The notes beneath the pieces were generated by a model, which was not told the origin of the DNA, did no database searches, and saw only the letters and a list, made by a program, of their open reading frames with translations. The translations under genes and the position numbers were made by a program. From contig NZ_OY781464.1 in NCBI RefSeq assembly GCF_963676735.1, positions 1,025,001 through 1,089,000 of the forward strand: DNA of 64,000 nucleotides. The letters run 5' to 3'. Shown piece by piece: positions 51,911 through 61,752 of this stretch; positions within the stretch are counted from its first letter, which is position 1, and every line of letters begins with the position of its first letter. Origin of the DNA: an uncultured Draconibacterium sp. GTDB taxonomy: Bacteria > Bacteroidota > Bacteroidia > Bacteroidales > Prolixibacteraceae.

Positions 51911-52735
51911 TTATGGGAATTTTGGGTATTTGTTAAAGTCTGGTTTACGTTTTTCAAGGAAAGCATGTTTACCTTCCTGTGCTTCTTCGGTGAGGTAATA
52001 CAAAAGTGTTGCATTTCCGGCAAACTCCTGTATTCCTATCTGGCCATCCAATTCGGCATTCAAACCAAGTTTTAACATTCGTAAAGCCAATGGGCTGTGT
52101 TCCTGCATTTTTTGTGCCCAGGCTACCACTTCATCTTCCAGTTGGCTGAGAGGAACAACTTTGTTTACAAGCCCCATTTCTAATGCTTCCTGAGCGGAGT
52201 ATTGCCGACACATAAACCAAATTTCGCGGGCTTTCTTTTGCCCAACAATGCTGGCCAGGTACGACGACCCCAGTCCTGCATCGAAGCTGCCAACTTTTGG
52301 CCCTGTTTGTCCGAAAATGGCATTCTCGCTGGCAATACTTATATCGCACACCACATGCAACACATGGCCGCCGCCAATGGCAAAACCATTAACCATTGCA
52401 ATTACAGGTTTTGGCATACTGCGAATCTGTTTTTGCACTTCCAGAATATTGAGGCGAGGAATGCCGTTTTCGTCGATATACCCTCCTGTTCCTTTAACAT
52501 TTTGGTCGCCACCCGAGCAAAAAGCTTTATCGCCGGCGCCGGTAAGTACAATCACATTAATGCGCTGGTCTTCACGACAAATTTGCAGGGCATCGCTAAT
52601 GTTGTTAACGGTTGTTGGCCTGAAAGCGTTTCTTACTTCCTCGCGGTTGATGGTAATTTTTCCTATACCATCAAAGTAGTCGAAATAAATATCTTCATAT
52701 TTCTTAATGGTTTCCCATTTACGTGCTGTACTCAT
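51911..52735 (-). CDS. menB: DHNA-CoA synthase MenB
   Basis: The 274-residue crotonase-fold enzyme has the oxyanion-hole segments FCSGGDQNVKG and NGFAIGGGHVLHVVCD, and the MenB-specific GQTGPKVGSFDAGLGSSYLA region. It closes the naphthoate ring. It lies 10 nt after menD and before menA. Confidence 0.95.
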   Translation of the reverse strand: MSTARKWETIKKYEDIYFDYFDGIGKITINREEVRNAFRPTTVNNISDALQICREDQRINVIVLTGAGDKAFCSGGDQNVKGTGGYIDENGIPRLNILEVQKQIRSMPKPVIAMVNGFAIGGGHVLHVVCDISIASENAIFGQTGPKVGSFDAGLGSSYLASIVGQKKAREIWFMCRQYSAQEALEMGLVNKVVPLSQLEDEVVAWAQKMQEHSPLALRMLKLGLNAELDGQIGIQEFAGNATLLYYLTEEAQEGKHAFLEKRKPDFNKYPKFP

Positions 52736-52745
52736 GTTATTTTTT

Positions 52746-54428
52746 TTATTGTTTTACAAAGTTAAAAAGTCCGCGAAAGGTGTTTGTGTTCACTTCTGCG
52801 TCGGTAAAAATTTCTAAAATTGTGGGTTTCTTTCGCCCGGGATGATACAAATCATTCAAAGCGGTATTTAAGTTCGTTTCGTTGTCGGCGCATAAATAAT
52901 CCAACCCAAATGTTTGGGCTATTCCTGCCGCGCTGTATTTATTTTCAGCATAAAAATACTGCTTAAATGCCGGCGATTCTCCAGGCCCTTTAATCAGGCT
53001 GAAAATATTTCCTCCGCCGTTATTAATAACTACAATCCTTAGGTTTTTGCCCACATAGTTATTCCACAGTGCGTTAGAATCGTAGAAAAACGACAAGTCG
53101 CCAATTAAAACGGTATTTAATTTTTCAGATACGGAAGCAAAGCCAACAGCCGTTGATAAGGAGCCATCAATTCCGCTGGTACCCCTGTTGCCATAAAACC
53201 TGATGGTAGTGTTAAAATTCGCCAGCAAGGCATAGCGAACAGGTGTGCTGTTTCCTAAATGCAGGTCGCTGTATTCCGGTATTCTCCGGGCAAGTTCCAG
53301 AGTTACTTTCAGGTCGGAGAACGGAAGTGTTTCCACATATTTATTTTGCAGGCCTATAACTTCTTCTTCCTTGTTTTTCCAGCGCTGGAAATAAGGGCTT
53401 TCTTGTGTAAAAATCTTAGAATGTAAGTGGCTGAAAAAGCTGGCTGCATCAGCTTGAATTACACGGGTTAGCGATTGATAGGTATCGTAATAATCGTTTG
53501 CCGGTGAAAGGTGCCAATGTGCACAAGCTTTATTTTTACGTAAAAACTGTTTTAATGATTTTGAAACAAAATGTCCGCCAAAGGAGATTAACAAATCAGC
53601 TTGAAAATCTTCCACCTTATCGTTTAATATGGCGGCCATCATTGTATCAATATTGCCGCAAAACTGCGTGCTATTCAAATTCGACAGGTGTTCTTTTAAA
53701 ACAACTGCACCTGTTTTTTTTGCAAATGCGGTTAAAAGCGTATCCAACTCTTTGTTGGCATTCTGCTGCCCGGCAAGTATTACTATTTTTTTCGAGTTAT
53801 TAATCTCGTCAACCAGTTTTTGCGTAAGATCCGCGTCAATAGCGGGTATGTTTTGCGGTTCATTTATTTCTATTACAACAGGCAAATCAATGTCTGCCAA
53901 TTGGTGCAATGGCTCCTCAAGCGGTACATTAATGTGCACAGGTGCAGGTTGTCCCGAAAGGCTGATGTTCAGGCATTGGTTTATCTCGTTTGCTGCCTGC
54001 CATAGTTCAGTTTCGGTTTCGCCAAGTGGCAGCTGGTATTCTTTTTTTACAAAATTTGAATAAATGCCTTTTTGGTTGATACACTGATTCTCGCCCTGGT
54101 CAATCCAGTATTCGGGGCGATCGGCAGTTATTACAACCAACGGAACTTTCAAATAAAAAGCTTCGGCAACGGCTGGTGCATAATTTAAAGTGGCTGTGCC
54201 CGAGCTGCAAACAATTACCACCGGCTTTTTATTAGCCTGTGCCAAACCAAGCGCAAAGTATGCTGCGCTGCGTTCGTCAACAACAGTACGGCAATTAAAT
54301 AAGCCCGAGCCGGAAAAGGTATGAATCATTGGGCCGTTTCTCGATCCGGGAGAAATCACAACATCGCTAATACCTTTCTGTTGCAGGAGCGCTGCCAGTT
54401 GCTGAATGTGTTTTTTGTCTGAAATCAT
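52746..54428 (-). CDS. menD: SEPHCHC synthase MenD
   Basis: The 560-residue ThDP enzyme has the N-terminal PYR domain (VVISPGSRNGPMIHTF), a central Rossmann-like domain and the C-terminal PP domain with GDLSFFYDSNALWNN and NNGGGNIFSL for thiamine diphosphate and magnesium. It condenses isochorismate with 2-oxoglutarate. It follows menF by 1 nt. Confidence 0.95.
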   Translation of the reverse strand: MISDKKHIQQLAALLQQKGISDVVISPGSRNGPMIHTFSGSGLFNCRTVVDERSAAYFALGLAQANKKPVVIVCSSGTATLNYAPAVAEAFYLKVPLVVITADRPEYWIDQGENQCINQKGIYSNFVKKEYQLPLGETETELWQAANEINQCLNISLSGQPAPVHINVPLEEPLHQLADIDLPVVIEINEPQNIPAIDADLTQKLVDEINNSKKIVILAGQQNANKELDTLLTAFAKKTGAVVLKEHLSNLNSTQFCGNIDTMMAAILNDKVEDFQADLLISFGGHFVSKSLKQFLRKNKACAHWHLSPANDYYDTYQSLTRVIQADAASFFSHLHSKIFTQESPYFQRWKNKEEEVIGLQNKYVETLPFSDLKVTLELARRIPEYSDLHLGNSTPVRYALLANFNTTIRFYGNRGTSGIDGSLSTAVGFASVSEKLNTVLIGDLSFFYDSNALWNNYVGKNLRIVVINNGGGNIFSLIKGPGESPAFKQYFYAENKYSAAGIAQTFGLDYLCADNETNLNTALNDLYHPGRKKPTILEIFTDAEVNTNTFRGLFNFVKQ

Positions 54429-54429
54429 T

Positions 54430-55539
54430 CTATTGTATAGCTTCTATTGCCGATAACAATGTTTTTGCCTTGTTATTGGTTTCTTCCCATTCTTGTTCGG
54501 GCACTGAACGCGAAGTAATACCTCCGCCTGAATACAGCATGTATTGTTGAGGCAAAATTTCCATGCAGCGCAAATTTACAAATAATCTTACTGAATCTTT
54601 AAGTTGCCAGGGACCAAGAAACCCACTGTAGTACCTCCTGTCGTGTTTTTCAATCTGCCGTATAAATTTATCGGCTTTTTGTTTGGGATAGCCACATACC
54701 GCAGGCGTTGGATGCAATTCGGCAATAAAATCACCCAGACTGTCTTCAAGCTTCTTTTTTGCAAATTGGAAGCTGGTTACCAGGTGAGCGACTTTGCCGC
54801 TTTCGAGTGTTTCGGGGCCACGCGTGGTATACGGATGTATGTTAAACTGGTAAAATACATCAAGCAGGTAGCGCGAAACAAAGGCCTGCTCTTCAATATC
54901 TTTGGTGTTCCATGCATACTCTTTTTTATTATGGCGGGCTTGTGTTCCGGCCAGCGAAACAGTTTCCAGTGTTTTTCCTTCTGATTTTAGTAAAATCTCA
55001 GGTGTTGCTCCCATCCATATGCCGGCTTTGGGCAGATTTACCAAATACACAAAAGCATTTGGGGTTTGTTTCAACAGCTGAACATATAATTTACCCAGCG
55101 ATTCCTCGTTCCTTTTTACCGGAATAATACGTGAAACAATGGCTTTTGATAGCTTGGTGTTTTTTATGGTATGTACCGTTTCCGAAATGTCGTTCAGGTA
55201 GTCTTCTTTATCAATAATAAAATGAGATTGGCAGCCCTCATTCTCTTTTTGGCACCTTGGAATTGTTTCAATATCCAAACGAAGTATTTGCTGTATTCCT
55301 GTTTTGTAAATATCAGGTTTTAACAAAATCAGAGGTGTGGTTTCGCTAATGTGGTATGGGGCAAAAACAAAACCTTCCTGTCCGTTTAAACGGTTAAATT
55401 GCCTGGGATAAATAAGTGCTTCCTGGCATGAAATGAGCAACTCAAGTGTACTATCGCCGGGCACCGACCATAGCGCAAAGGAGCAGTTTTTTTCAAGAAG
55501 TTTATCAATAAAAAGTATCAGTTTTTCCTTATCGCTCAT
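54430..55539 (-). CDS. menF: Isochorismate synthase MenF
   Basis: This 369-residue protein belongs to the chorismate-binding family. It has KAIVSRI near residue 145, VSLAGTQAR, the ELHPTPAVCGYPK segment and the final GGGITSRSVPEQEWEETNNKA with metal and product ligands. It makes isochorismate, the first step to menaquinone. It overlaps the thioesterase gene by 11 nt. Confidence 0.93.
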   Translation of the reverse strand: MSDKEKLILFIDKLLEKNCSFALWSVPGDSTLELLISCQEALIYPRQFNRLNGQEGFVFAPYHISETTPLILLKPDIYKTGIQQILRLDIETIPRCQKENEGCQSHFIIDKEDYLNDISETVHTIKNTKLSKAIVSRIIPVKRNEESLGKLYVQLLKQTPNAFVYLVNLPKAGIWMGATPEILLKSEGKTLETVSLAGTQARHNKKEYAWNTKDIEEQAFVSRYLLDVFYQFNIHPYTTRGPETLESGKVAHLVTSFQFAKKKLEDSLGDFIAELHPTPAVCGYPKQKADKFIRQIEKHDRRYYSGFLGPWQLKDSVRLFVNLRCMEILPQQYMLYSGGGITSRSVPEQEWEETNNKAKTLLSAIEAIQ

Positions 55540-55966
55540 TCTTTTCAGTAATCATATTGGTAACACGTACAGCCGAAATCAGTTTCCCTTCCTGGTTAAA
55601 GATATCAACATTCCAGATGTGGGTTTGTTTGCCTTGGTGAATGATTTTTGCAAGGGCAGTGGCACTCCCGTTTTTTAGCACTCCGGTGTGGTTGCCATTT
55701 ACCATAATTCCCAAAACGTCAAAGGCTTTCATATCTACCAATAACATACTGCCTAAGCCGGCAAGTGTTTCGCCTAAAGCCAGGTTTGCACCACCATGCA
55801 GAATGCCATCAGGGCGTGAGTTTTTCGAAGACAAAGGCATCATGCCTTCAACTTCTCCTTCGCCAATTTTGGTAATTATTATTCCCAAACTTCCAATCAA
55901 ACTGTTTTCAAGCGCCAGATTAATCAACTCAACAGGCGTTTCAAATGATAATTGTGTTATATCCAT
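55529..55966 (-). CDS. menI: Hotdog-fold PaaI-type thioesterase, probable DHNA-CoA hydrolase
   Basis: The 145-residue hotdog protein has the motif RPDGILHGGANLALGET with the catalytic region and a later FNQEGKLISAVRVTNMI strand. It is the first gene of the men operon, overlapping menF by 11 nt. MenI-type hydrolysis of DHNA-CoA is the missing step between MenB and MenA, so that function fits its position. The gene name is an inference from context. Confidence 0.82.
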   Translation of the reverse strand: MDITQLSFETPVELINLALENSLIGSLGIIITKIGEGEVEGMMPLSSKNSRPDGILHGGANLALGETLAGLGSMLLVDMKAFDVLGIMVNGNHTGVLKNGSATALAKIIHQGKQTHIWNVDIFNQEGKLISAVRVTNMITEKNER

Positions 55967-56360
55967 ATATTTTGCTAAATCAAGCCTAAAATAAGCGATA
56001 GTTTTTGAAAATCGCTAAAATGGGTTTTGTAATTTTTCGCTTAATTCGATAAGCCGGTAAAAATCATCTATTTCAGTCAGCTATTGATTTTTTTAGATGG
56101 AAAAAGGGCAAAGATAAGAGTAGTGGCATAAAAGAGTTGAAGTTACCGAAAATTAGACTTGTTCGTATTGAGTGGTTTTAATGAAAAATCAATTCTGACG
56201 CAAGGTGAATATTACGGCTGCTCATTATACCTTTTTCGCAGTATTTTTAGGGTTTTTAAGTACTTAAAATACAGTGCTATAGGCTGATTTTGGACATCTT
56301 GAAATCATTCTTTTAGAGATAAAGAATCAGCTACTTCACTTTTATTTTAGAAATGAGGTG
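55967..56360. other. 394-nt gap between the ATPase and men operons
   Basis: The gap should hold the minus-strand men promoter; TATCTTTG (56116-56109) fits a -7 box but lacks a clear -33. A hairpin AAAAATCA/TGATTTTT (56059-56092) may end the ATPase transcript. Nothing else is recognised. Confidence 0.45.
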
Positions 56361-56816
56361 CTATAAACTCATACTTATTAAAAATGTGGCTGCAAATGCA
56401 ATAATGGCATACAATTCAGGGAATACGGCCAGCACCATTGTTTTACCAAAAATGTCGTGGCCCGAGCCAATACCCGCAATTCCGTTTGAGGTTACGCCGC
56501 CCTGGTTTAACGCTGAAAAGAAGCCAACAAATCCAAGTGTAAGTCCGGCAGCCAAAATCGCAACTCCCTGAAGCATACTCATTTCGGTGGTGATTATTCC
56601 CTGGCTGTTAATAATAAAAAATCCGGCAAAGCCATATAAACCCTGTGTGCCGGGTAAGGCACTTAGTAAGAGGTAACTACCAAATTTGTCGGGTTTCTTT
56701 TTTAGAGCGCCAACGGTGGCATTTCCACCTTTCGATACGCCGACGGCACTGCCAATTCCAGATAAAATAAGCATTATGGCTAAGCCGATATAGGCTAAAA
56801 TTACTGCTGTTGTCAT
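56361..56816 (-). CDS. ntpK: V/A-type ATPase rotor subunit K
   Basis: This 151-residue proteolipid has four helices (two fused hairpins). The residues that bind sodium in Enterococcus hirae NtpK are present: L54, T57 and Q58 in LPGTQGLYGF, Q105 in ALNQGG and E134 in FPELYAI. The first hairpin lacks a carboxylate, so there is one ion site per four helices. Sodium specificity is inferred from these matches. It is the last gene of the ATPase operon in this window. Confidence 0.93.
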   Translation of the reverse strand: MTTAVILAYIGLAIMLILSGIGSAVGVSKGGNATVGALKKKPDKFGSYLLLSALPGTQGLYGFAGFFIINSQGIITTEMSMLQGVAILAAGLTLGFVGFFSALNQGGVTSNGIAGIGSGHDIFGKTMVLAVFPELYAIIAFAATFLISMSL

Positions 56817-56843
56817 AATTTAAATGTTTAAAGTTTATTGTAT

Positions 56844-58670
56844 TTATTTGTATTTATTCGTTTTTTCTTCAATGCCATCAATTGTCTCAAAAGGTTGGTA
56901 AGCCTGCCCGCCACCGGAAAAACCTGCGCTTTTATAGAATTCAACAAATGTTAAGCGCATGGGGTGAACAAACGATCCGAGCGACGAGATTAAAATGTTT
57001 AAGGTATGTCCGAGCAACAGGAATATAACAAAGAAAACGGGGCCCAGAATTTTGGAGGATCCAAGAATTTGCAGGCCAATGTCGTTAATTACAAATCCGA
57101 GAATGGCACTCGATAAACCAAGGGCAAATAAGCGGATATAAGATAAAAGGTCGCCAAAAATACCTGTTACTGTTGAGTAAACATCCCAGATGCCTTTACC
57201 AATTCGCGCAAATAAATTTACTTCGGGATCGCTGAAAAAGAATATCAAAAAGCCACCCGTTCCTAAAATCAGGTAGATTATAAGTTTATTTTCAGGAATA
57301 ATTTTGGTTGCTGATAGCATTAAATAACAAATGCTGCCAATTAATATTATTAGCCACCCGCAGGTAGCCAGGGCATACCTAAAACCAAATTGTTTGGTTT
57401 GGTTGGCGGCTTTTATAAAAAGACCGAAAATTATTTGAACGCCACCCAAAATGAGCGAGAGATTGAACATTTTATCCGGATTTAAGAACAGGTGCCTGAT
57501 TTCTGCTGTTAACGAAAGTTCAGTAGTTATTAAATTGATGCCAAAGAAAGTGCCTGAAATAGCTCCGAATAAAATAGTTGCCACACCTAAAAACTGAATA
57601 AGGCTGAGGTAAGGTTTTATTTCAGTTTTTGCTTTTAATTTATACAAGCCGCCGCCAATTAGAAAAAGTAAACCGTAACCGGCATCGCCTAAACAAAAAC
57701 CAAAGAACATCATAAAAAACGGGGCAAAAAAAACGGTCAGGTCAAGTTCAGCGTAGTCTGGAAGTGAAAACATTGCACCAATAGGCTCGAAAAGTTTGCT
57801 AAAACGGTTATTTCTGAGCAAAACCGGGGTTTTGTCGCCCGGCCGTGCTTTGCGCCACAAATGTACAATGTGTTCATGTTCGAGGTAATGGTTTAACAAT
57901 AAAGTTTTCGATTTTGGTACCCACCCTTCAAGTAGCATTAATTTGTCTTCGGCTTTTTTTTGGGTGTTTTGTAGTATGTTTTCAAACTGTAGCGATTGAA
58001 CGAGATTTTTGTGCTCACTTTCAAGTTGGTTTATGCAGTTTTGGGCGTAACAGTCCAATGTCTCATTAATTGTTTTAATTTGCGTTGTTATTGCCTCCAG
58101 CTTATCTTCAAGCTCTGCATAAGATTCCGCTGGCAACTGCATTGGTTCTGCATCAAATTGATTGGTTTGCCCATTGCTGTTAATGTGTACAAAAAGTACC
58201 TGGTTGCCGGTTTCCGAAACCTGAACTACGGTACTAAAACGGTTCTGAATGTGTTCAAACTTCTTTTTTGTTGTGCCGAAAAAATTTAAGCTAATCCCCT
58301 CATTCGTAATGCTTTTAATAAGCGGTGCTGAAAAATTACCCCAGGGCAGGGCTTTTTGTATTGCTTTTTTTACCGATTCCTGTTGAAAATCAAGTTCTTC
58401 CAGCTCATTTTGCTTGTTAATTAAGTCGGTAATAATTTCTTTGCTATTGGCTTCTATTGTTTGCCGGCATATCGGTGCTGGTCTTTTCTTCAGCCATGCA
58501 ATTGTTTTTTCAAGGGTTTGCAGGTCGGCATATTTTTGTTTTATTGGTTCGCTAAGCTCAATATCCTGAGTAACCACATGCAGTACGCCCAATTTTTGCA
58601 TTTGGTGCAAAAACTCGTCGTATTCTTTATAAAATACCAGGAAAGTATATTTTAACATGGGAACAATCAT
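56844..58670 (-). CDS. ntpI: V/A-type ATPase stator subunit I (a)
   Basis: The 608-residue protein has a soluble N-terminal half with coiled coils (about 1-280) and a membrane half with seven to eight helices (from about 305). GDAGYGLLFLIGGG and the segment TGIFGDLLSYIRLFALGLSSA with the essential arginine are family marks. It forms the ion half-channels next to the K ring. It overlaps subunit D by 4 nt (ATGA). The start may also be the second methionine (M5). Confidence 0.93.
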   Translation of the reverse strand: MIVPMLKYTFLVFYKEYDEFLHQMQKLGVLHVVTQDIELSEPIKQKYADLQTLEKTIAWLKKRPAPICRQTIEANSKEIITDLINKQNELEELDFQQESVKKAIQKALPWGNFSAPLIKSITNEGISLNFFGTTKKKFEHIQNRFSTVVQVSETGNQVLFVHINSNGQTNQFDAEPMQLPAESYAELEDKLEAITTQIKTINETLDCYAQNCINQLESEHKNLVQSLQFENILQNTQKKAEDKLMLLEGWVPKSKTLLLNHYLEHEHIVHLWRKARPGDKTPVLLRNNRFSKLFEPIGAMFSLPDYAELDLTVFFAPFFMMFFGFCLGDAGYGLLFLIGGGLYKLKAKTEIKPYLSLIQFLGVATILFGAISGTFFGINLITTELSLTAEIRHLFLNPDKMFNLSLILGGVQIIFGLFIKAANQTKQFGFRYALATCGWLIILIGSICYLMLSATKIIPENKLIIYLILGTGGFLIFFFSDPEVNLFARIGKGIWDVYSTVTGIFGDLLSYIRLFALGLSSAILGFVINDIGLQILGSSKILGPVFFVIFLLLGHTLNILISSLGSFVHPMRLTFVEFYKSAGFSGGGQAYQPFETIDGIEEKTNKYK

Positions 58671-59272
58671 GCGCTTAATGCTTTATGTTTCTGTTGTCGT
58701 TTTTTTACAATCTTTTGTGCCGATTTTGAAAGGTTTTCTTCATCCTCCAGGAAGCGTTTTATCTTTCTAATGGCATCTTCGTATCCCGGAATTTGTACTT
58801 TTTCGTAGAGGTTTACTTTTTGAGTAGTTTTTTTTCGGGCCCGGTCGAGTAAGGCCATTTTTCGTAAATAGAATTCACGCTCGGTTACCAAATTTCCAAG
58901 TTGCTTTATCTGCAAAATTCCATGGGGAAACCAGCTTGGCTTGGCAAAAAGACTAAATTCTTTTTCATCAAAAACAATCTCTTCCAAAACGGGAATAGCT
59001 ACACCTGCAATTTTTTTAGTTGATAGTTTAATTGTGGCAATTTTTATTAATTCGGGCAAAAATTCGTTCCAAAGTCCGGCCGATTGCTCGCGGGCTTTTA
59101 TGGTGTTATTGAATTGTTGCTCAAGCATGCCCGCGTGGTCTTTTGCTTTTTTTACTTCGAGGCGCAGCGCTGCCTCCTTATTTTTTAAAGTAGGCAGTGC
59201 CTTTAACCTGATATTTAATTGTTTATTCAGGTGGTGCAGGGCTGTTTTGTTATATTGAAATTTTATAGCCAA
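58667..59272 (-). CDS. ntpD: V/A-type ATPase central-stalk subunit D
   Basis: The protein is 201 residues and mostly long alpha-helix, with the lead KFQYNKTALHHLNKQLNIRL and the C-terminal RRVNALE-like region (KTTQKVNLYEKVQIPGYEDA). Subunit D forms the rotating shaft with F. It starts at TTG; a stop lies six codons upstream and no ATG precedes the family start. It overlaps subunit I by 4 nt. Confidence 0.9.
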   Translation of the reverse strand: MAIKFQYNKTALHHLNKQLNIRLKALPTLKNKEAALRLEVKKAKDHAGMLEQQFNNTIKAREQSAGLWNEFLPELIKIATIKLSTKKIAGVAIPVLEEIVFDEKEFSLFAKPSWFPHGILQIKQLGNLVTEREFYLRKMALLDRARKKTTQKVNLYEKVQIPGYEDAIRKIKRFLEDEENLSKSAQKIVKKRQQKHKALSA

Positions 59273-59287
59273 TTTGTTGAAATTCTT

Positions 59288-60406
59288 TTAAACCGGGAAA
59301 ATTAGAATAGGAACATGTACTGTTTTAACCAGGGTCCTCACCAAATCCTGATGAAACAGTTTGTACCAGGCCGAGTGTTTCATTTTTGATAGCGAAATAA
59401 TATCAATATCGTAGCCTTCTGCAAAACTTTCAAATCCATGCACTATATTATCGCTTTTAAAAAGCTCGCATTTTATTTTATGTTGACTGTACTCGCGTAT
59501 AAGCATTTTGTTTAGTTCAGCTACTTTTTCCGGGTGTTTCGGATTTTCTTTTAAATCGATGTGTACACAATGAATTTTTTTGTTGAATGGTTCTAAAATT
59601 TTGAGCAGTTTGTTTAGCGAAGAGTGGTCGGAATCATAAAAATCAGTAGCGTACATTACATTAATTGTTTCTTTGTCTTTAAGCACGGCTGAATAAGGTA
59701 CGGCTAAAACCGGATGCTGACTTTGCTCAATAACTTTAATGAGTGTTTTTCCCCGAAATTCACCTTCGGCTTTTTTTGACGTTTTGGCACCCATGAGGAT
59801 AACATGAGGCTCGTATCGTTTACAAGCTGCCGTAATTACATTTACAGGTGAACCTTTCAGCATGCGGTAGTGTAGTTTTACCGAATTAAAAAGTTCTGCG
59901 GGTACCTGTTCCTTTAACTCTTTGCTAAAATCCACCAGTTTTAACTGCGCTTTTTGGTGTGCCTCTTTTAACTCCATGCGTACGTACTTTTCCCACGAGG
60001 CAGTATGCCGCTCGGGTTCGTTAAAAGTAGGGTCGGGGTACACATACAAGAGCTTAATTTCGGCATTCTGTTTTTTTGCCAGGCTAATGGCATATTTACA
60101 AATGTCAATGCAGTCTTTACTAAGTTTTACCGGCACCAATATTCTTCGTAAATCGGTAAAACTATTATCATCGCTAACCTTTTCAAGGTTATACTCGCCG
60201 TGTAATTGCAAAAGTCGGGCAACTGCTTTTTCTGATTGTCGGGCTTTTACTTTTAGAAGCACTTCATCGGGACTGTATTGTTCACCCTGGGTTAATCCTT
60301 CGTTGGTGAAAAAAACCTCAATCCCATGTTCTTCCAGCTTGTCTTTTACAAAAGAACCCAGCCGGGGTGTCTTAACTCTAAGGATTGTAACCAATTGATT
60401 TTCCAT
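59288..60406 (-). CDS. Universal stress protein with two Usp domains, inside the ATPase operon
   Basis: The 372-residue protein has an N-terminal DUF2007-like part (about 1-80), then two UspA-like domains (about 87-230 and 240-372). The first has ILVPVKLSKDCIDICKYAISLA and an ATP-loop-like GAKTSKKAEGEFRGKT. The second has VMYATDFYDSDH and ends VHVPILIFPV. Usp proteins bind ATP or other nucleotides and act in stress. It sits 11 nt after subunit B and 16 nt before subunit D, so it is part of the ATPase transcript. A regulatory tie to the pump is a guess. Confidence 0.85.
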   Translation of the reverse strand: MENQLVTILRVKTPRLGSFVKDKLEEHGIEVFFTNEGLTQGEQYSPDEVLLKVKARQSEKAVARLLQLHGEYNLEKVSDDNSFTDLRRILVPVKLSKDCIDICKYAISLAKKQNAEIKLLYVYPDPTFNEPERHTASWEKYVRMELKEAHQKAQLKLVDFSKELKEQVPAELFNSVKLHYRMLKGSPVNVITAACKRYEPHVILMGAKTSKKAEGEFRGKTLIKVIEQSQHPVLAVPYSAVLKDKETINVMYATDFYDSDHSSLNKLLKILEPFNKKIHCVHIDLKENPKHPEKVAELNKMLIREYSQHKIKCELFKSDNIVHGFESFAEGYDIDIISLSKMKHSAWYKLFHQDLVRTLVKTVHVPILIFPV

Positions 60407-60417
60407 AACAACTCCAT

Positions 60418-61752
60418 TTAATGTTTTACTTCATCTGTTTTACCGTATTTCTCTACCAAATTGGCTTTTATGCCGGTTTCGGCGTTCGAGAAATACTTGT
60501 TAAATAATTTCCAGGCGGTATCAATCATCGTGTTTATTTCAATATTAATATCAATGGCAAGCAGATGGTTGGCATAGTCTTTTGCAAAGCTGATTGTGCG
60601 TTTGTCGTAATCTGTTAGGTCAAAGCCATTTTCAATTTTTGTTTTAGCATTGGCTGCATCAGCGTAAAGCCTAATGGCTGCATTCATCACCCGTGGATGA
60701 TCTTCGCGTGTTTTTTTACCAATTACCAGCTGCTTTAAACGTGATAAACTTCTGAATGGATCGATAATGACTTTCCCAATATCCGTTTCTTTTCGCAGAA
60801 ATAGTTGTCCTTCGGTTATGTAGCCGGTGTTATCGGGGATGGCATGGGTTATATCGCCGCCCGACAAGGTGGTAACGGCAATAATGGTGATTGATCCACC
60901 ATCGGGGAACTGCACCGCCTTTTCGTACAGTTTTGCCAAATCGCTGTATAACGAGCCGGGCATGCTGTCTTTTGATGGTATCTGATCCATACGGTTCGAT
61001 ACTATACTTAAAGCATCGGCATACAGGGTCATATCGGTTAGCAGAACCAAAACATTCTGGTTTTTTTCCACGGCAAAATATTCGGCGGCAGTTAAGGCCA
61101 TGTCGGGCACCAGTAATCGCTCAACCGGAGGGTCTTCGGTAGTGTTTACAAAACTTATAATACGGTCAATAGCCCCGGCATTTTCAAACAGGTTTTTAAA
61201 GAAGAGGTAATCGTCGTTGGTAATTCCCATTCCTCCCAAAATAATTTTATCGGCTTTGGCACGCAATGCCACCATGGCCATTACCTGGTTGTAGGGTTGG
61301 TCGGGGTCGGCAAAAAACGGTATTTTCTGACCGGTTACCAGCGTGTTATTCAGGTCGATACCGGCAATTCCTGTGGCAATGAGCTCCGAAGGTTGTTTGC
61401 GGCGTACCGGATTTACCGACGGCCCTCCAATTTCTGTCATAATTCCATGAACTAACGGGCCTCCATCAATTGGTGCTCCATAAGCATTAAAAAATCTTCC
61501 GGCCAGTTCGTCGCTAACTGCCAGTTGTGGCGCATGTCCCAAAAATACAACTTCGGCATTGGTAGGGATCCCCTCGGTACCCGAAAATACCTGCAGAGTA
61601 ACCAGGTTGTTTTCAATTTTAACAACCTGTGCAAGACGATTGTTAACCATGGCCATTTCTTCGTTGCCAACTCCGCTTGCATACAAGGAGCATGTGGCTT
61701 TGGTAATCTGATCAATCTTGGTATGTATTTTCTGAAAAGCTGTTGTTTTCAT
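60418..61752 (-). CDS. ntpB: V/A-type ATPase subunit B
   Basis: This 444-residue protein is the regulatory, non-catalytic nucleotide subunit. It lacks a Walker A motif and has TGIAGIDLNNTLVTGQKIPFF, GGMGITNDDYLFF and the conserved GSITIIAVTTLSGGDITHAIPDNTGYI region in parts (TTLSGGDITHAIPD). It overlaps subunit A by 4 nt (ATGA). Confidence 0.95.
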   Translation of the reverse strand: MKTTAFQKIHTKIDQITKATCSLYASGVGNEEMAMVNNRLAQVVKIENNLVTLQVFSGTEGIPTNAEVVFLGHAPQLAVSDELAGRFFNAYGAPIDGGPLVHGIMTEIGGPSVNPVRRKQPSELIATGIAGIDLNNTLVTGQKIPFFADPDQPYNQVMAMVALRAKADKIILGGMGITNDDYLFFKNLFENAGAIDRIISFVNTTEDPPVERLLVPDMALTAAEYFAVEKNQNVLVLLTDMTLYADALSIVSNRMDQIPSKDSMPGSLYSDLAKLYEKAVQFPDGGSITIIAVTTLSGGDITHAIPDNTGYITEGQLFLRKETDIGKVIIDPFRSLSRLKQLVIGKKTREDHPRVMNAAIRLYADAANAKTKIENGFDLTDYDKRTISFAKDYANHLLAIDINIEINTMIDTAWKLFNKYFSNAETGIKANLVEKYGKTDEVKH

